64,000 nt of DNA from Calothrix anomala FACHB-343 (GCF_014696435.1 NZ_JACJQG010000017.1:1-64000); one strand, 5' to 3'. Positions 30,701-39,320 are shown, counted from the stretch's first letter. Notes: generated by a model not told the origin, from the sequence alone. A program made the numbers and translations.

Positions 30701-30773
30701 CAAAGAAGCTTTTCAAGCGCGAATCGAAGTCAATAAAAATCAACAAGGTTCACAAGTACGTTTGTTAATCTAA
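27747..30773 (+). CDS. sbcC: SbcC-type SMC-like nuclease subunit
   Basis: SbcC (Rad50-like) is the ATPase of the SbcCD complex, which opens hairpins and processes DNA ends and palindromes. The 1008-residue protein has Walker A in the N-terminal head (GSNGAGKSSL, about 32-41). Long glutamine-rich coiled coils follow. A CPLC zinc hook lies at about 497. The C-terminal head has the signature TYSGGEAFRINFAIRLALAK and Walker B LLIVDEGFGT. All motifs are intact. The partner nuclease gene sbcD is not in this window. The ATG start gives the conserved MIPIQLILKNFLSY. In a genome so rich in palindromic repeats, such an enzyme may matter for their stability (inference). Confidence 0.95.
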   Translation: MIPIQLILKNFLSYREATLDFRGLHTACICGSNGAGKSSLLEAITWAIWGESRAAAEDDVIHTGSKEVRVDFTFLSNQQKYRVIRTRVRNGSSVLEFQIETPSGFRPLTGKGVRATQDLILEHIKLDYDTFINSAYLRQGRADEFMLKRPTERKEILAELLKLNQYDDLEERAKESSRQFKARAEELERSLESMKIQLQQRETIEAQRTELAADLNQLQQVQAFETIQLQSLQVVQHQRQTKVEQLSFVRQQYQNLSEDCDRLQQQQLAVKGQIADLEKILSQEAEIQAGYLHYQHLQSQEEVFTTKFDAYTRAQQTRQQKQQQLDKQIQEIERQLQQAAAQLEAVQQQEREIQQTLTKSGDVEAGLAQLTAARQRVAHLDQLQMQVAPLIQQRATLQSQIDRFHAGLVARLEQLTTTENQLQRQQHRQPQLQQAVMDVAIQIEELEKKRVYLQRVQEKGQERRHFIERLQAHQRDYEKLLGELEQKLQMLQNPNALCPLCERPLDEHHWNRVIEKTETELKDTQGQFWVVREQMAVSDREIQVLRQEYRDISQQLATYDTLREQRGQLAAQLEATSDVQQQLQQIAAERQHLERSLQLGDYAPDKQAELRQLDQYLQQLNYNEQDHALARSEVERWRWAEIKLQQIKDATKRQTQLAARKPELAATIAQLELRIQQEQTDSDCAREIAALDRYITELGYSSEQHNQLRQAVKQNQPWQFRHQQMLSAQQQYPQLQMRSQELVAAKTARLAERQTLASQIDSIQQQLTETANPTAQIQALEQQLHARRRQLDEQIAKLGRLEQLAAQLETMQNQYEQQQQQLQATKQQQRVYQELAQAFGKNGIQALMIENVLPQLEAETNQLLSRLSANQLHVQFITQKAGKSSKSTKKNAKLIDTLDILIADARGTRAYETYSGGEAFRINFAIRLALAKLLAQRAGAALQLLIVDEGFGTQDAEGCDRLIAAINAIASDFACILTVTHMPHLKEAFQARIEVNKNQQGSQVRLLI

Positions 30774-30807
30774 AACCTACGTTTTCTTTCAAATAAACTT
30801 GATTGAC

Positions 30808-30836
30808 AAAAACCCACTTTCGTTGTGGGTTTTTTA
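30808..30836 (+). terminator. sbcC terminator
   Basis: A stem of AAAACCCAC (30809-30817) with GTGGGTTTT (30825-30833) and a loop of seven bases is followed by T residues. It lies 36 bases downstream of the sbcC stop and looks like a standard intrinsic terminator. Confidence 0.88.
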
Positions 30837-30871
30837 ATAAGTAGGTAGTTGGAATTAAATATAAGATGGAC

Positions 30872-30936
30872 GTAGGTTGGGTTGAGGAACGAAACCCAAC
30901 ACCCGCATGGGTTACGCTATCGCTAACCCATCCTAC
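30872..30936. repeat. Two-hairpin dispersed repeat (GTAGGTTGGGTTGAGGAACG type)
   Basis: An outer pair (GTAGG with CCTAC) encloses two hairpins: GTTGGGTT paired with AACCCAAC, and ATGGGTTA paired with TAACCCAT. A second copy of the first hairpin, interrupted by a 27-base insertion, is at 48692-48750. This repeat type is widespread in cyanobacterial genomes as I remember it. Confidence 0.75.
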
Positions 30937-31908
30937 AAATAATTATGTCTCCCTACTTAATTACCCCAAGGGATCTTTGTATTTTCTCTACCAGAGGCTT
31001 CTGTGGGAGAAGCTTCGCCAACGCAAATGTGGTTAATTCACCTAAAAATCGCTGCAATTCAACGGTATTACTCTTTTAACCTCTACATTTGAGATTTACC
31101 TGTTGTTTCTGCTTCCTTGCTATTTACGCTGTTATGTAGCATTTCCTAATCATGATTTACCACAAAAATATTTCAATAAGTGTGGTATTTGAAAAATATA
31201 AATCCTGGCGATCGTATAGTATTAGCAAATGAAAGCGGACTCATATTTGATTTTTGCCAAAAAATCTGTATACCTTGTTTTATTTTCCTGCTTTTCTAAA
31301 TATGATTAATCTTTTATGGGGAATATAAAATTAGTCTTACATCTTCGCCGTTAGGCAAATAGATATGTGGTTCGAGTTCAGCAAAATAATTATTAACTTT
31401 TGTAAAGTTTGTCTAAAATTAAGGTCATTATGTTAAATCAGTAGCCATTTAATCGCAAAACTTTATTTAATGTAAGTGACTTTTATCTATAAGTTAATTT
31501 CTTTTACAGTTCAGAAATTCCTGGGGAATCATATAATATTTTATTATGTGCAAACTCTCAATTAGTACAAAGAATCTTGTAGAGCTAACCATAAATCAGC
31601 CGATTAAAAAGTTCTTAAAATTGCCAAAATTATCAGAAAATCGATTTTTTTCAAATGTAATTGCTGATTTTCTACATGAGACTAGAGACAATACTTTTGG
31701 CAAGAAAGCCATGACTACATCATGCATATCAATTGCACTCAAAGTCACAAAGCAACAAATACTAACAATATTGGTAGCTAAGAAACTACAATCACCCCGG
31801 AAAATCTAAAAAAAATGAAATACTAAAAAAATGAAATATAAGTATAAAAAATCTTTAAAATAAATACATACTGAAAAAGCCCTATTGGCTATATATTAAA
31901 TCAGGTGA
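30937..31908. other. AT-rich intergenic region with a doubtful 87-codon frame
   Basis: This ~970-base stretch lies before the second GGDEF-EAL gene. Near 30990-31025 a short GAGGCTTCTGTGGGAGAAGC element resembles small dispersed repeats. A frame at 31546-31809 (87 codons, MCKLSISTKN start) has no recognisable family and only a weak upstream GGGG. I do not call it a gene with confidence. Confidence 0.4.
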
Positions 31909-33957
31909 TTGATTATGCAAATCACAAGAGTATTCTTACAAATAAAACATAACTTATTTACCATAGCAGAAACTACCATGATTATCTTAATGGTTGGTTT
32001 ATTGACCTGCTTAGGAGTTAAATTATTTGCTGAGTATTTAGCAAATTTATTATTACCTAAAGTCAGAAATAATTCAAATTCTGAGCCGAAAAAAATCTTC
32101 TGTAAACCGCAATTAACAGATGATGAGATACAGACAGTAATGTCAAAAATTCAAAATTGTGCTTCTCAGTTAGAACATGTATTTTTTGAACGTACCTCAG
32201 AATTACACAAAGAAATTGCCGAACGCAAGCGAATACAAACCGAACTGGAAAAATCTCTTTCCTTGCAATATGCAACTTTAGAATCTACTGCTGATGGGAT
32301 TTTAGTAGTAGATAGCCAAGGTAAAATTGCAGGCTTTAATCAAAAGTTTCTCCAGATGTGGTGCATTCCTGAGTCAGTCATATCCTCTGGAAATCATACA
32401 AAAGCGCTAAGATTGGCTATTAAACAGCTAGAAGCGCCAAGACAGTATATTGCTACTATTAGAGAATTAAACTTAAATCCAGATATCCAGATTTATGATG
32501 CGATCGCCTTTAAAGATGGCAGAGTATTCGAGCGTTATTCTCAACCGCAATGTATCAATGGTGAAATAGTCGGTAGAGTCTGGAGTTTTCGCGATGTGAC
32601 AGCTCACAAATTAGCAGAAGCGAAAATTCGTCATCAAGCTTTGCACGATATTTTAACCAATCTACCGAATCGAGTATTATTCAATGAAAGATTGTCTCAA
32701 GCATTAGCCCAAGCCCAAAAAAGTGGTAATAAATTAGCTGTATGTTTTTTAGATCTAGACAGATTTAAAACCATCAACGATACACTCAGTCATGGTATAG
32801 GCGATCGATTATTGCAGATTGTTGCCCAACGTTTAATGGAATGTATAGGAGAGACTGATACCCTTGCGCGCTGGGGTGGCGATGAATTTACCTTAATTTT
32901 ACCCAATATCAAAGATACGAAAGAAGTTGCTGCAATCCAAGATAGGATATTAGCAGCTTTCAAACCAGTATTTGATATAGAAAATTATCAGTTGCATATC
33001 AGCCCTAGTATTGGTATCGCTGTCTATCCCATGCATGGAAACGATGCGGAAACCTTAATCAAAAATGCTGATGCTGCACTATATATTGTTAAGTCTCAAG
33101 GACGCAATAATTATCAATTTTATAACTCAGAAATTAATGCCGATTCCTCTAAATTATTAATTTTAGAAAATAGCTTGCATTATGCCTTAGAGCGCCAAGA
33201 ATTTGAAATTTACTACCAACCACAAGTAAATATTACTACAGGTAAAATTACCAAAATCGAAGCTTTATTACGTTGGCGACATCGAGAATTAGGTCTGATA
33301 TCTCCAGATGAATTCATTCCCATTGCTGAAGAAACTGGATTAATTTTATCTATTGGTGAATGGGTTTTAAAAACAGCCTGCGCCCAAACTAAATTTTGGC
33401 AAGAAAATCTCGATTTACCATCACTCTCAGTCGCTGTTAATCTTTCCGCTAGACAATTTCAGCAACGTAATTTAGTAAATATAGTATCGCAGACATTAAA
33501 AGAAACTAAATTAAAGCACCAGTGCTTAGAGTTGGAAATCACTGAAAGCGTAGCCATGCAAAATGTAGAATTCACACGAAAAATTTTGAGTGAATTATAT
33601 AATTTAGGTGTTTCCATATCCATAGATGATTTTGGCACAGGATATTGTTCTCTAAGCTATCTGAAAAATTTTCCGATTCATTGTTTAAAAATAGACAAAT
33701 CTTTTGTCCGCGATTTATCCCATGATAATCATGATGCCGCAATTACAACTGCGATCGTTCGTTTAGCGCATGGATTGAAGTTAGCAGTTGTTGCTGAAGG
33801 CGTAGAAACTGAAGCACAACGGAATTTATTACAACTTCTAGATTGTCAGTTAATGCAAGGTTACCTGTTTAGTCGCCCCTTACCTGCGGAGGATGTAACA
33901 AAATTGCTGCGAAAGTCTAAATCCCGGCGCATTAGTACATCCTTTTTAGTTGCTTAG
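31909..33957 (+). CDS. Membrane PAS-GGDEF-EAL cyclic-di-GMP signalling protein
   Basis: This 682-residue protein has one or two N-terminal hydrophobic segments (the clearer at about 22-45) and a linker predicted to be helical (about 75-115). A PAS-like domain (about 116-235), a GGDEF domain (motif RWGGDEF at ~327) and an EAL domain (EALLRW at ~453, DDFGTGYCSL later) follow. Both catalytic motifs look intact. The RxxD inhibitory site is missing: the corresponding positions read GETD. The protein may thus escape product feedback, unlike the 1092-residue protein at 23.7-27.0 kb. A start three codons later (MQITRVF, 31915) is equally possible. Confidence 0.9.
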   Translation: MIMQITRVFLQIKHNLFTIAETTMIILMVGLLTCLGVKLFAEYLANLLLPKVRNNSNSEPKKIFCKPQLTDDEIQTVMSKIQNCASQLEHVFFERTSELHKEIAERKRIQTELEKSLSLQYATLESTADGILVVDSQGKIAGFNQKFLQMWCIPESVISSGNHTKALRLAIKQLEAPRQYIATIRELNLNPDIQIYDAIAFKDGRVFERYSQPQCINGEIVGRVWSFRDVTAHKLAEAKIRHQALHDILTNLPNRVLFNERLSQALAQAQKSGNKLAVCFLDLDRFKTINDTLSHGIGDRLLQIVAQRLMECIGETDTLARWGGDEFTLILPNIKDTKEVAAIQDRILAAFKPVFDIENYQLHISPSIGIAVYPMHGNDAETLIKNADAALYIVKSQGRNNYQFYNSEINADSSKLLILENSLHYALERQEFEIYYQPQVNITTGKITKIEALLRWRHRELGLISPDEFIPIAEETGLILSIGEWVLKTACAQTKFWQENLDLPSLSVAVNLSARQFQQRNLVNIVSQTLKETKLKHQCLELEITESVAMQNVEFTRKILSELYNLGVSISIDDFGTGYCSLSYLKNFPIHCLKIDKSFVRDLSHDNHDAAITTAIVRLAHGLKLAVVAEGVETEAQRNLLQLLDCQLMQGYLFSRPLPAEDVTKLLRKSKSRRISTSFLVA

Positions 33958-34064
33958 TACAAATAGCCCAGTGTAATGAAATCTTAAAATTGATGCGATC
34001 GCACCAGAACTTGAGCAGCAATCTGAAGTATTGTAATCCCAGATAATATCCTCAGGTTTGAAAA

Positions 34065-34835
34065 ATGTGTCAACTGCTGGGAATGAATTGTAATACCCCA
34101 ACAGATATTTGCTTTTCTTTTGAAGGGTTTTCTGCTAGGGGAGGAAAAACTGACGATCACTCTGATGGTTGGGGTATAGCCTTCTTTGAAGAAAAAGGAT
34201 GTCGGATTTTTATCGATGATAAACCTTCGATCGTTTCTCCTGTAGCGGATTTAGTGCGGCGTTATCCCATTCACTCTAACCATGTCATCGCCCATATCCG
34301 CAAAGCTACCCAAGGCGAAGTGAGGCTACAAAACTGTCATCCTTTCCAAAGGGAACTGTGGGGGAGGTATTGGGTATTTGCCCATAATGGCAATTTACCA
34401 GATTTTCAGCCGGAGAATATGGGCTTTTACCAAGCTGTGGGTGAAACAGACAGTGAAAAAGCATTCTGTGTGATTTTAGAGACTCTTAGACAAAGCTTTC
34501 CCCAGGGTAAGCCACCTTTAGAAAAACTGTATCCTGTTCTGCGAACAATTACTGCTAAACTCGCATCAGCAGGTGTATTTAATTACTTATTATCTGATGG
34601 CGAACATTTCTTTGCTCACTGTTCAACCAAACTCAGCTACATCGTGCGCCAAGCGCCATTTGCTGCGGCGCATTTAATTGATAGTGATATGACTGTAGAT
34701 TTTCGGGAATTAACTTCCCTAAGCGATCGCGTTGCTATTATCGCTACTACTCCCCTGACTGACAATGAGGTATGGACAACAATCCCAATAGGAGAACTGC
34801 TAGTTTTTCAGGATGGTTTACCTCTAGAAGTATAG
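34065..34835 (+). CDS. Class II glutamine amidotransferase (YafJ-like)
   Basis: The 256-residue protein begins MCQLLGMN, placing the nucleophilic Cys at residue 2, as in class II (Ntn) amidotransferases. Further motifs are HSDGWGIA, HIRKAT and FAHNGNL, which form the glutamine-binding site. The length fits stand-alone YafJ/EgtC-like proteins that lack a fused synthase domain. Its acceptor substrate is unknown. The ATG must be correct, because the Cys must be residue 2. It converges on the response-regulator gene across a shared hairpin. Confidence 0.9.
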   Translation: MCQLLGMNCNTPTDICFSFEGFSARGGKTDDHSDGWGIAFFEEKGCRIFIDDKPSIVSPVADLVRRYPIHSNHVIAHIRKATQGEVRLQNCHPFQRELWGRYWVFAHNGNLPDFQPENMGFYQAVGETDSEKAFCVILETLRQSFPQGKPPLEKLYPVLRTITAKLASAGVFNYLLSDGEHFFAHCSTKLSYIVRQAPFAAAHLIDSDMTVDFRELTSLSDRVAIIATTPLTDNEVWTTIPIGELLVFQDGLPLEV

Positions 34836-34860
34836 CCTGTGAATTCAACTCCATCCAAGA

Positions 34861-34896
34861 AGTTTGTAGTTGGGACTAAAGTCCTGACTACAAACT
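34861..34896. terminator. Bidirectional terminator between convergent genes
   Basis: AGTTTGTAGT (34861-34870) pairs with ACTACAAACT (34887-34896), and an inner GGAC pairs with GTCC. The structure lies between the amidotransferase and response-regulator genes and ends at the stop codon region of the latter. Similar TAGTTGGGACTAAAGTCC hairpins are dispersed in related genomes as I recall. Confidence 0.7.
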
Positions 34897-34898
34897 AT

Positions 34899-36113
34899 TT
34901 ATAAAGAACAAACAGCTAAATTAGGCGATTGATGCCCTTGATTAACAGTTGCTGCGATTTTGGTACCAATTAACTTATTGACTATCTCTTTGACTTGAGC
35001 GGGGATGACTGGTTTAGTCATAAATTCCGTTGCGCCAAATCCTTTAGAAAGAACTGGTTCCAATAGGCGATCGCTACCTGTTAAAATCACCACAGGAATT
35101 TTGCTCAAAAAAGAACTCCGGCGCAGTTGAGCATAGATTTCATATCCACTCACAGTTGGCATAATTAAATCTAGAAAAATCAAGTCTGGTTTTTTCTGAA
35201 TCAGAATTGGTAAAGCTTGCACTGGCTCTTGAATCCCAATAAATCTCAAGCCGTGAGCGGTGAGTATTTGCTGCAACATAGCGCAGATTTGAGCGCTATC
35301 ATCTATACAAATTACCAGTGGCGCATTTGCTGTATTTGTTGGTGCCGAAGCTGCATTACTTTTTGGTTGAGTAACTGGAAATTGAATATCTTTTATTTCT
35401 ACCAGTTCGATAATTCCTTGATTAATATAAGGCAGCAAAGAACGAGTGACTGGTAAAACGTTCTGATGCATTTTCCCAGCTAAATCCCAAAATGTATATT
35501 TGCCGTTGAGGACATTCACAAAGTAGTTGTAGGCAAAGGAACTAACTTGCTCTTGGAGTTCTTTTGGTCTGCGCAATACAGGTGATAAATTAGGAGAAAT
35601 TTTGTCTAAACCAACGTTTTTCCAATTATTCCAAGCATCTAGCATGTGTTTTAAATACATCTGGCCGCTTGTGGAATTCATCGGTGCATCTAAGATGACA
35701 TCTTGATCGAAATCACAACTTAAAGCCTCGCTATTTACTCTTTGCGCCATGTCAAATAAAACTTCTGTTATTATACTTTCGGCAATAGCGTTAAATTGTG
35801 ATGTTTTAATTTGATGTTTATTAAATAACCCTTCTAAAAGGCAATAATCCCAATGTTCTTTTGATAAATTCTCATGATTGAGTACGATGGTATTAATATC
35901 AATTTGGGGGCATTTTTGGGTGAGATATCTGCGCAGACGTTGATGGGGATGACTTCCACCTGTCGCCCAAACTATTTGCCCCAAACGATAATACAAAGAC
36001 CATTTGATGCCTGAAGAATCTTGAAAATTTAATCTACCGTTATATTGAATTAGCGTAAACCTATTTAATCCATTGAGTAATTTACTCAATTCTGTGATTT
36101 CTATACTGTTCAT
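34899..36113 (-). CDS. PatA-like response regulator (PATAN/DUF4388 + receiver)
   Basis: The 404-residue protein has an N-terminal PATAN-type region (about 1-250; note QYNGRLNFQDSSGIKWSLYY). A C-terminal receiver domain follows (about 265-385). The receiver has an acidic pair (CIDDS), the phospho-Asp in LIFLDLIMPT, Thr in LTGSD, and Lys in TKPV, so it should be phosphorylatable. PatA and relatives act in heterocyst patterning, while others (PilG/PixG-like) act in motility. There is no chemotaxis-like operon beside this one. Which role applies is open. It is preceded by about 620 bases without a gene. Confidence 0.88.
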   Translation of the reverse strand: MNSIEITELSKLLNGLNRFTLIQYNGRLNFQDSSGIKWSLYYRLGQIVWATGGSHPHQRLRRYLTQKCPQIDINTIVLNHENLSKEHWDYCLLEGLFNKHQIKTSQFNAIAESIITEVLFDMAQRVNSEALSCDFDQDVILDAPMNSTSGQMYLKHMLDAWNNWKNVGLDKISPNLSPVLRRPKELQEQVSSFAYNYFVNVLNGKYTFWDLAGKMHQNVLPVTRSLLPYINQGIIELVEIKDIQFPVTQPKSNAASAPTNTANAPLVICIDDSAQICAMLQQILTAHGLRFIGIQEPVQALPILIQKKPDLIFLDLIMPTVSGYEIYAQLRRSSFLSKIPVVILTGSDRLLEPVLSKGFGATEFMTKPVIPAQVKEIVNKLIGTKIAATVNQGHQSPNLAVCSL

Positions 36114-36732
36114 ACTGCATCACCTGAAACTAACTAGCCAATTGTGGTAGAAATGCTGGGGGAATTAATGTTAGGGAATTATGAAATATTATAATAACAT
36201 AATTCTAAAAAATAAATTAATGTTGCTCCATGTAAAGAATATCAGTATAAGTTCTGATATTACAATTGGCTAAAGATACAGCGATCAATGTTTGATTTCT
36301 ATAGAAATTACGCATTTTCAACGAGTGGATTAAGTAGATATAACCAAAGAATTTGCTGTGGTGATTATTCACCCTTTGCGCCTAATAATATTTAGAGAAA
36401 ATGAGGAAAATATGAAGATAAAAATAAGTTTAATTCAGTCAAAAAGAGGTAATTTTGTAATCAAGTCTCTATTTACCTATGAATTGCAGATTTATATAGC
36501 CATCTGCTCTTGAATTAATGAAATCTGACATAAAGCCTTGTAGACTGTGAACTTTTGACTATTAACACCGAAAATCGATAATTTTCCCAACTGATTATTG
36601 ATGATGCTGGTGCAGAAGCTTGATTTTCCTTGATTAGAGGATTCCTGTAGTTACCGTCGGTAAACAAAATCAAACAACGGTGATGCGATCGCTCTATGAT
36701 GCGGATATGTACGATATAGCTTAGAACCAATC
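36114..36732. other. Intergenic region between divergent genes
   Basis: About 620 AT-rich bases lie between the PatA-like regulator and the aminotransferase gene. I see no RNA gene, long palindrome or convincing open frame in it. It presumably carries both promoters. Confidence 0.5.
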
Positions 36733-37881
36733 ATGACATCAACAGTCTCAATCAACGATAGCCAAAGGTTGCAAATTTCACCTTTAGAAGTCCCATCTCG
36801 CTTACTTTTGGGGCCAGGGCCCTCTAATGCTCATCCGGCGGTATTACAAGCCATGAATACTTCACCTGTAGGGCATTTAGATCCCGCTTTTCTTGCCCTC
36901 ATGGATGAAATTCAATCCTTACTGCGCTATGTGTGGCAAACAGAAAACCCCTTGACAATTGCAGTTAGCGGTACCGGTACCGCCGCAATGGAAGCGACTA
37001 TTGCCAACATTACCGAACCAGGTGATGTGGTATTAATAGGTGTCGCTGGCTACTTTGGCAATCGCCTCGTTGATATGGCGGGAAGATACGGCGCAGATGT
37101 CCGCACTATTACCAAACCCTGGGGACAAGTTTTTAACTTAGAAGAACTGCGTAATGCTTTAGAAACTCATCGTCCCGCCATCCTGGCTTTAGTTCATGCA
37201 GAAACTTCCACTGGTGCGCGTCAACCCTTAGAAGGAGTTGGTGATTTATGTCGTGAATTTGGCACGCTGTTATTAGTAGATACAGTTACCAGTTTAGGAG
37301 GCGTGCCCATATTCTTAGATAATTGGGGAGTTGATCTAGCCTATAGCTGTAGTCAAAAAGGCTTGGGTTGTCCTCCTGGTGCTTCTCCCTTTACCATGAG
37401 TCCTCGCGCCATAGAAAAATTGCAACAGCGCCGCACCAAGGTGGCTAACTGGTATTTAGATATGAACTTGTTAGGTAAATATTGGGGTAGCGAGCGTGTA
37501 TATCATCACACAGCCCCGATTAATTTGTACTATGCACTGCGGGAAGCACTGCGTTTAGTTGCAGAAGAAGGATTAGCTAACTGTTGGCAACGGCATCAAA
37601 AGAACGTAGAGTATCTGTGGGATGGACTGGAAGATTTAGGACTGAGTTTGCATGTTGAGCGAGAGTTCCGCTTACCAACTCTCACAACTGTCTGCATTCG
37701 CGAAGGGTTGGATGGTAAAGCAATTGCGAGACAATTACTTAACGAACATAACATTGAAATTGGTGGTGGTTTAGGCGAACTAGCTGGTAAAGTTTGGCGC
37801 GTTGGACTAATGGGTTTTAATAGTCGCAAAGAAAGTGTCGATCAACTTTTAGAAGCATTACGCCAAGTTTTAGCTAAATAG
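36733..37881 (+). CDS. Class V aminotransferase (alanine--glyoxylate / serine--pyruvate type)
   Basis: A 382-residue PLP enzyme of the AGT/SPT group. It has the N-terminal LLGPGPSNAHPAVLQAM, GTGTAAMEA for phosphate binding, DTVTSLGG with the cofactor Asp, and SCSQKGLGCPPG with the PLP lysine (about residue 210). The family transfers amino groups between alanine or serine and glyoxylate or pyruvate. In cyanobacteria this fits removal of photorespiratory glyoxylate as glycine. It starts with ATG. It appears to be monocistronic. Substrate choice between alanine and serine is not readable here. Confidence 0.92.
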   Translation: MTSTVSINDSQRLQISPLEVPSRLLLGPGPSNAHPAVLQAMNTSPVGHLDPAFLALMDEIQSLLRYVWQTENPLTIAVSGTGTAAMEATIANITEPGDVVLIGVAGYFGNRLVDMAGRYGADVRTITKPWGQVFNLEELRNALETHRPAILALVHAETSTGARQPLEGVGDLCREFGTLLLVDTVTSLGGVPIFLDNWGVDLAYSCSQKGLGCPPGASPFTMSPRAIEKLQQRRTKVANWYLDMNLLGKYWGSERVYHHTAPINLYYALREALRLVAEEGLANCWQRHQKNVEYLWDGLEDLGLSLHVEREFRLPTLTTVCIREGLDGKAIARQLLNEHNIEIGGGLGELAGKVWRVGLMGFNSRKESVDQLLEALRQVLAK

Positions 37882-38107
37882 TGTTTCTGAAAATCTTTCC
37901 TCCGCTAACTTCAAAAGTATAGCGGGGGATGATTCAATCTTGGTAATCAAGTGGCGTAAGTGCGATCGCACCACAAAATATTCTCTCTTCAAAATGCTAT
38001 CCTTTGGAAAGTCGCTGCGTGAGAGTAGTTTACCCATAAAGCACAATTACGATGCGGCTGTTAAACTTATAATTGTTAGGTCATAATTATTGGCAAGACC
38101 TCAAAGT

Positions 38108-38338
38108 ATGAGCGAAACAGCAGAAAAACTTAAACTCGAACTTTCTCAGCTATCTGCAAAAGAACGTGCTGAAATTGCCTACTTTTTAATTCATTCTCTG
38201 GATGAGGGTATAGATGATAATCTAGAAGTAATTTGGGACGAGGAATTAAGCCAACGCTTGGATGCAATTAATCGTAATCCTGCTATTGGTGAATCCGCGT
38301 TGCAAGTTTTTTCTGAGTTAAGAGAAAAGTACTCGTGA
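38108..38338 (+). CDS. Addiction-module antitoxin (RelB/ParD-like small protein)
   Basis: The protein (76 residues from the ATG at 38108, MSETAEKLKLE) resembles the putative addiction module component family. That family has a helical N-terminus followed by ELSAKERAEIAYFLIHSLD and an acidic tail. An upstream start at 38090 would add six residues and has no clear advantage. Its stop overlaps the start of a truncated toxin frame (GTGA overlap at 38335-38338), the typical antitoxin-toxin coupling. The antitoxin frame looks intact. Confidence 0.8.
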   Translation: MSETAEKLKLELSQLSAKERAEIAYFLIHSLDEGIDDNLEVIWDEELSQRLDAINRNPAIGESALQVFSELREKYS

Positions 38339-38418
38339 AGTTTATTGTCATCCATACTGAAGCTAGAAAAGAGCTTGATGCAGCAATAGGGTATGATGAA
38401 TGCAGTAAGCAATATTAA
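38335..38418 (+). pseudogene. Truncated ParE/RelE-like toxin
   Basis: Starting at GTG (38335), overlapping the antitoxin stop, translation gives (V/M)KFIVIHTEARKELDAAIGY followed by DECSKQY and a stop. The first ~19 residues match the N-terminus of ParE/RelE toxins, which are normally about 95 residues. The rest of the domain, including its catalytic or binding region, is gone. The adjacent GNAT gene on the other strand ends immediately after it. It looks like a toxin inactivated by deletion. Confidence 0.75.
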
Positions 38419-38886
38419 TTAGCAATTAAAAACTTTTTCCATTACATAATTAATAAAAGTTTCTCCTCTACGTTCTACTTGTTGCTCAGTAATGATAGAG
38501 AAACCCTTATTTAAGAAAAATCTCTTGGCGGTAATACTTGCTTCAACGTACAAGCGCTTAATTCCTAACTCATAAGCTTTTGCTTCAATTGCCGCATAAA
38601 TCTTACTACCAACACCCATCCGTTGATAGTTTTTATGGCAATAAAAGCAGTCTATATGTCCGTTGAGTTCTAACTCGCCAAAACCTGCAATTACACCTTC
38701 ATCTTCAGCAACATAAGTAAATCTTTCTGAACAAATTTTTGCCCAATCTCGAAAGTTAATATCATCTGGTGCCCATGCTGTAACTTGACTGCTTGAGTAG
38801 TCACGAATATTAACTTCACGTACTGTTGCGTGAAATAATTGCGCTATTTGCTCTGCATCTTGCGGCTTAAATAATCTTATTTGCAT
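38419..38886 (-). CDS. GNAT-family N-acetyltransferase
   Basis: The 155-residue protein has the GNAT fold motifs: IRLFKPQDAEQIAQLFH at the start, the acetyl-CoA pyrophosphate-binding segment YQRMGVGSKIYAAIE (Q/RxxGxG/A type), and a C-terminal FFLNKGFS motif. The family transfers an acetyl group from acetyl-CoA to amines; the acceptor is unknown. It is a typical stand-alone acetyltransferase. Its 3' end abuts the deleted toxin, so the deletion endpoint probably lies just there. Confidence 0.9.
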   Translation of the reverse strand: MQIRLFKPQDAEQIAQLFHATVREVNIRDYSSSQVTAWAPDDINFRDWAKICSERFTYVAEDEGVIAGFGELELNGHIDCFYCHKNYQRMGVGSKIYAAIEAKAYELGIKRLYVEASITAKRFFLNKGFSIITEQQVERRGETFINYVMEKVFNC

Positions 38887-38950
38887 AAAATTAATATTTA
38901 CGCATCGTATTATTATACAATTTTACAAAAAAGTAATTTTATAATTTTTA

Positions 38951-39048
38951 TATCAATTTGAAAAAAGAATACGGCAGATGGTAGGGGCTTGGCATTGCCA
39001 TGCCCTCTAGAATATATTAATGTACCGCAAACAATATTTAAATTGGTA
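38951..39048 (+). mobile_element. 98-bp MITE, copy A
   Basis: Starts TATCAATTTGAAAAAAGAAT and ends ATTTAAATTGGTA, giving terminal inverted repeats of the TACCAATTT type. The middle has TGGCATTGCCATGCCCTCTA, followed by GAATATATTAATGT. A same-length copy is at 54928-55025 and an inverted copy is at 48428-48525. It codes for nothing. Confidence 0.85.
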
Positions 39049-39049
39049 T

Positions 39050-39163
39050 TAGTAGGGCGGTGCAATTAAACATAACTGGCGAGGGCTGTCATTTGTCATT
39101 TGTCATTTGTCATTGGTAAGGGTTTCAAGCCAGTTTACGTTTCGTAACATAGTTTGGTTTTTT
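39050..39163 (+). repeat. Dispersed repeat, copy 2
   Basis: The core (39050-39092, GGTGCAATTAAACATAACTG followed by GCGAGGGCTGTCAT) and the distal block (39113-39163, TTGGTAAGGGTTTCAAG to AGTTTGGTTT) match the copy at 594-720. Between the blocks lies a TGTCATT heptamer run (39087-39114), absent as a run in copy 1. It follows immediately after the 98-bp MITE. Sequence from here to 39320 holds no gene. Confidence 0.65.
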
Positions 39164-39320
39164 TCCACAGACTTACTTTATTAATCATTAATTTGATAGC
39201 GGAAATATCTATAATATAGAGGGTTTAGCAATGCTAAACCCCTACAATATTGATTAATTATTTGTTGAGAATATTACCCCTGTTTTGTTGAAATAAAAAC
39301 AAGGGTGTAGTAGTTCAACG

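Noticed and set aside
31546-31809. 87-codon open frame MCKLSISTKN...
   Set aside because: AT-rich, weak start region, no recognisable motif. It may be real but cannot be supported from sequence.
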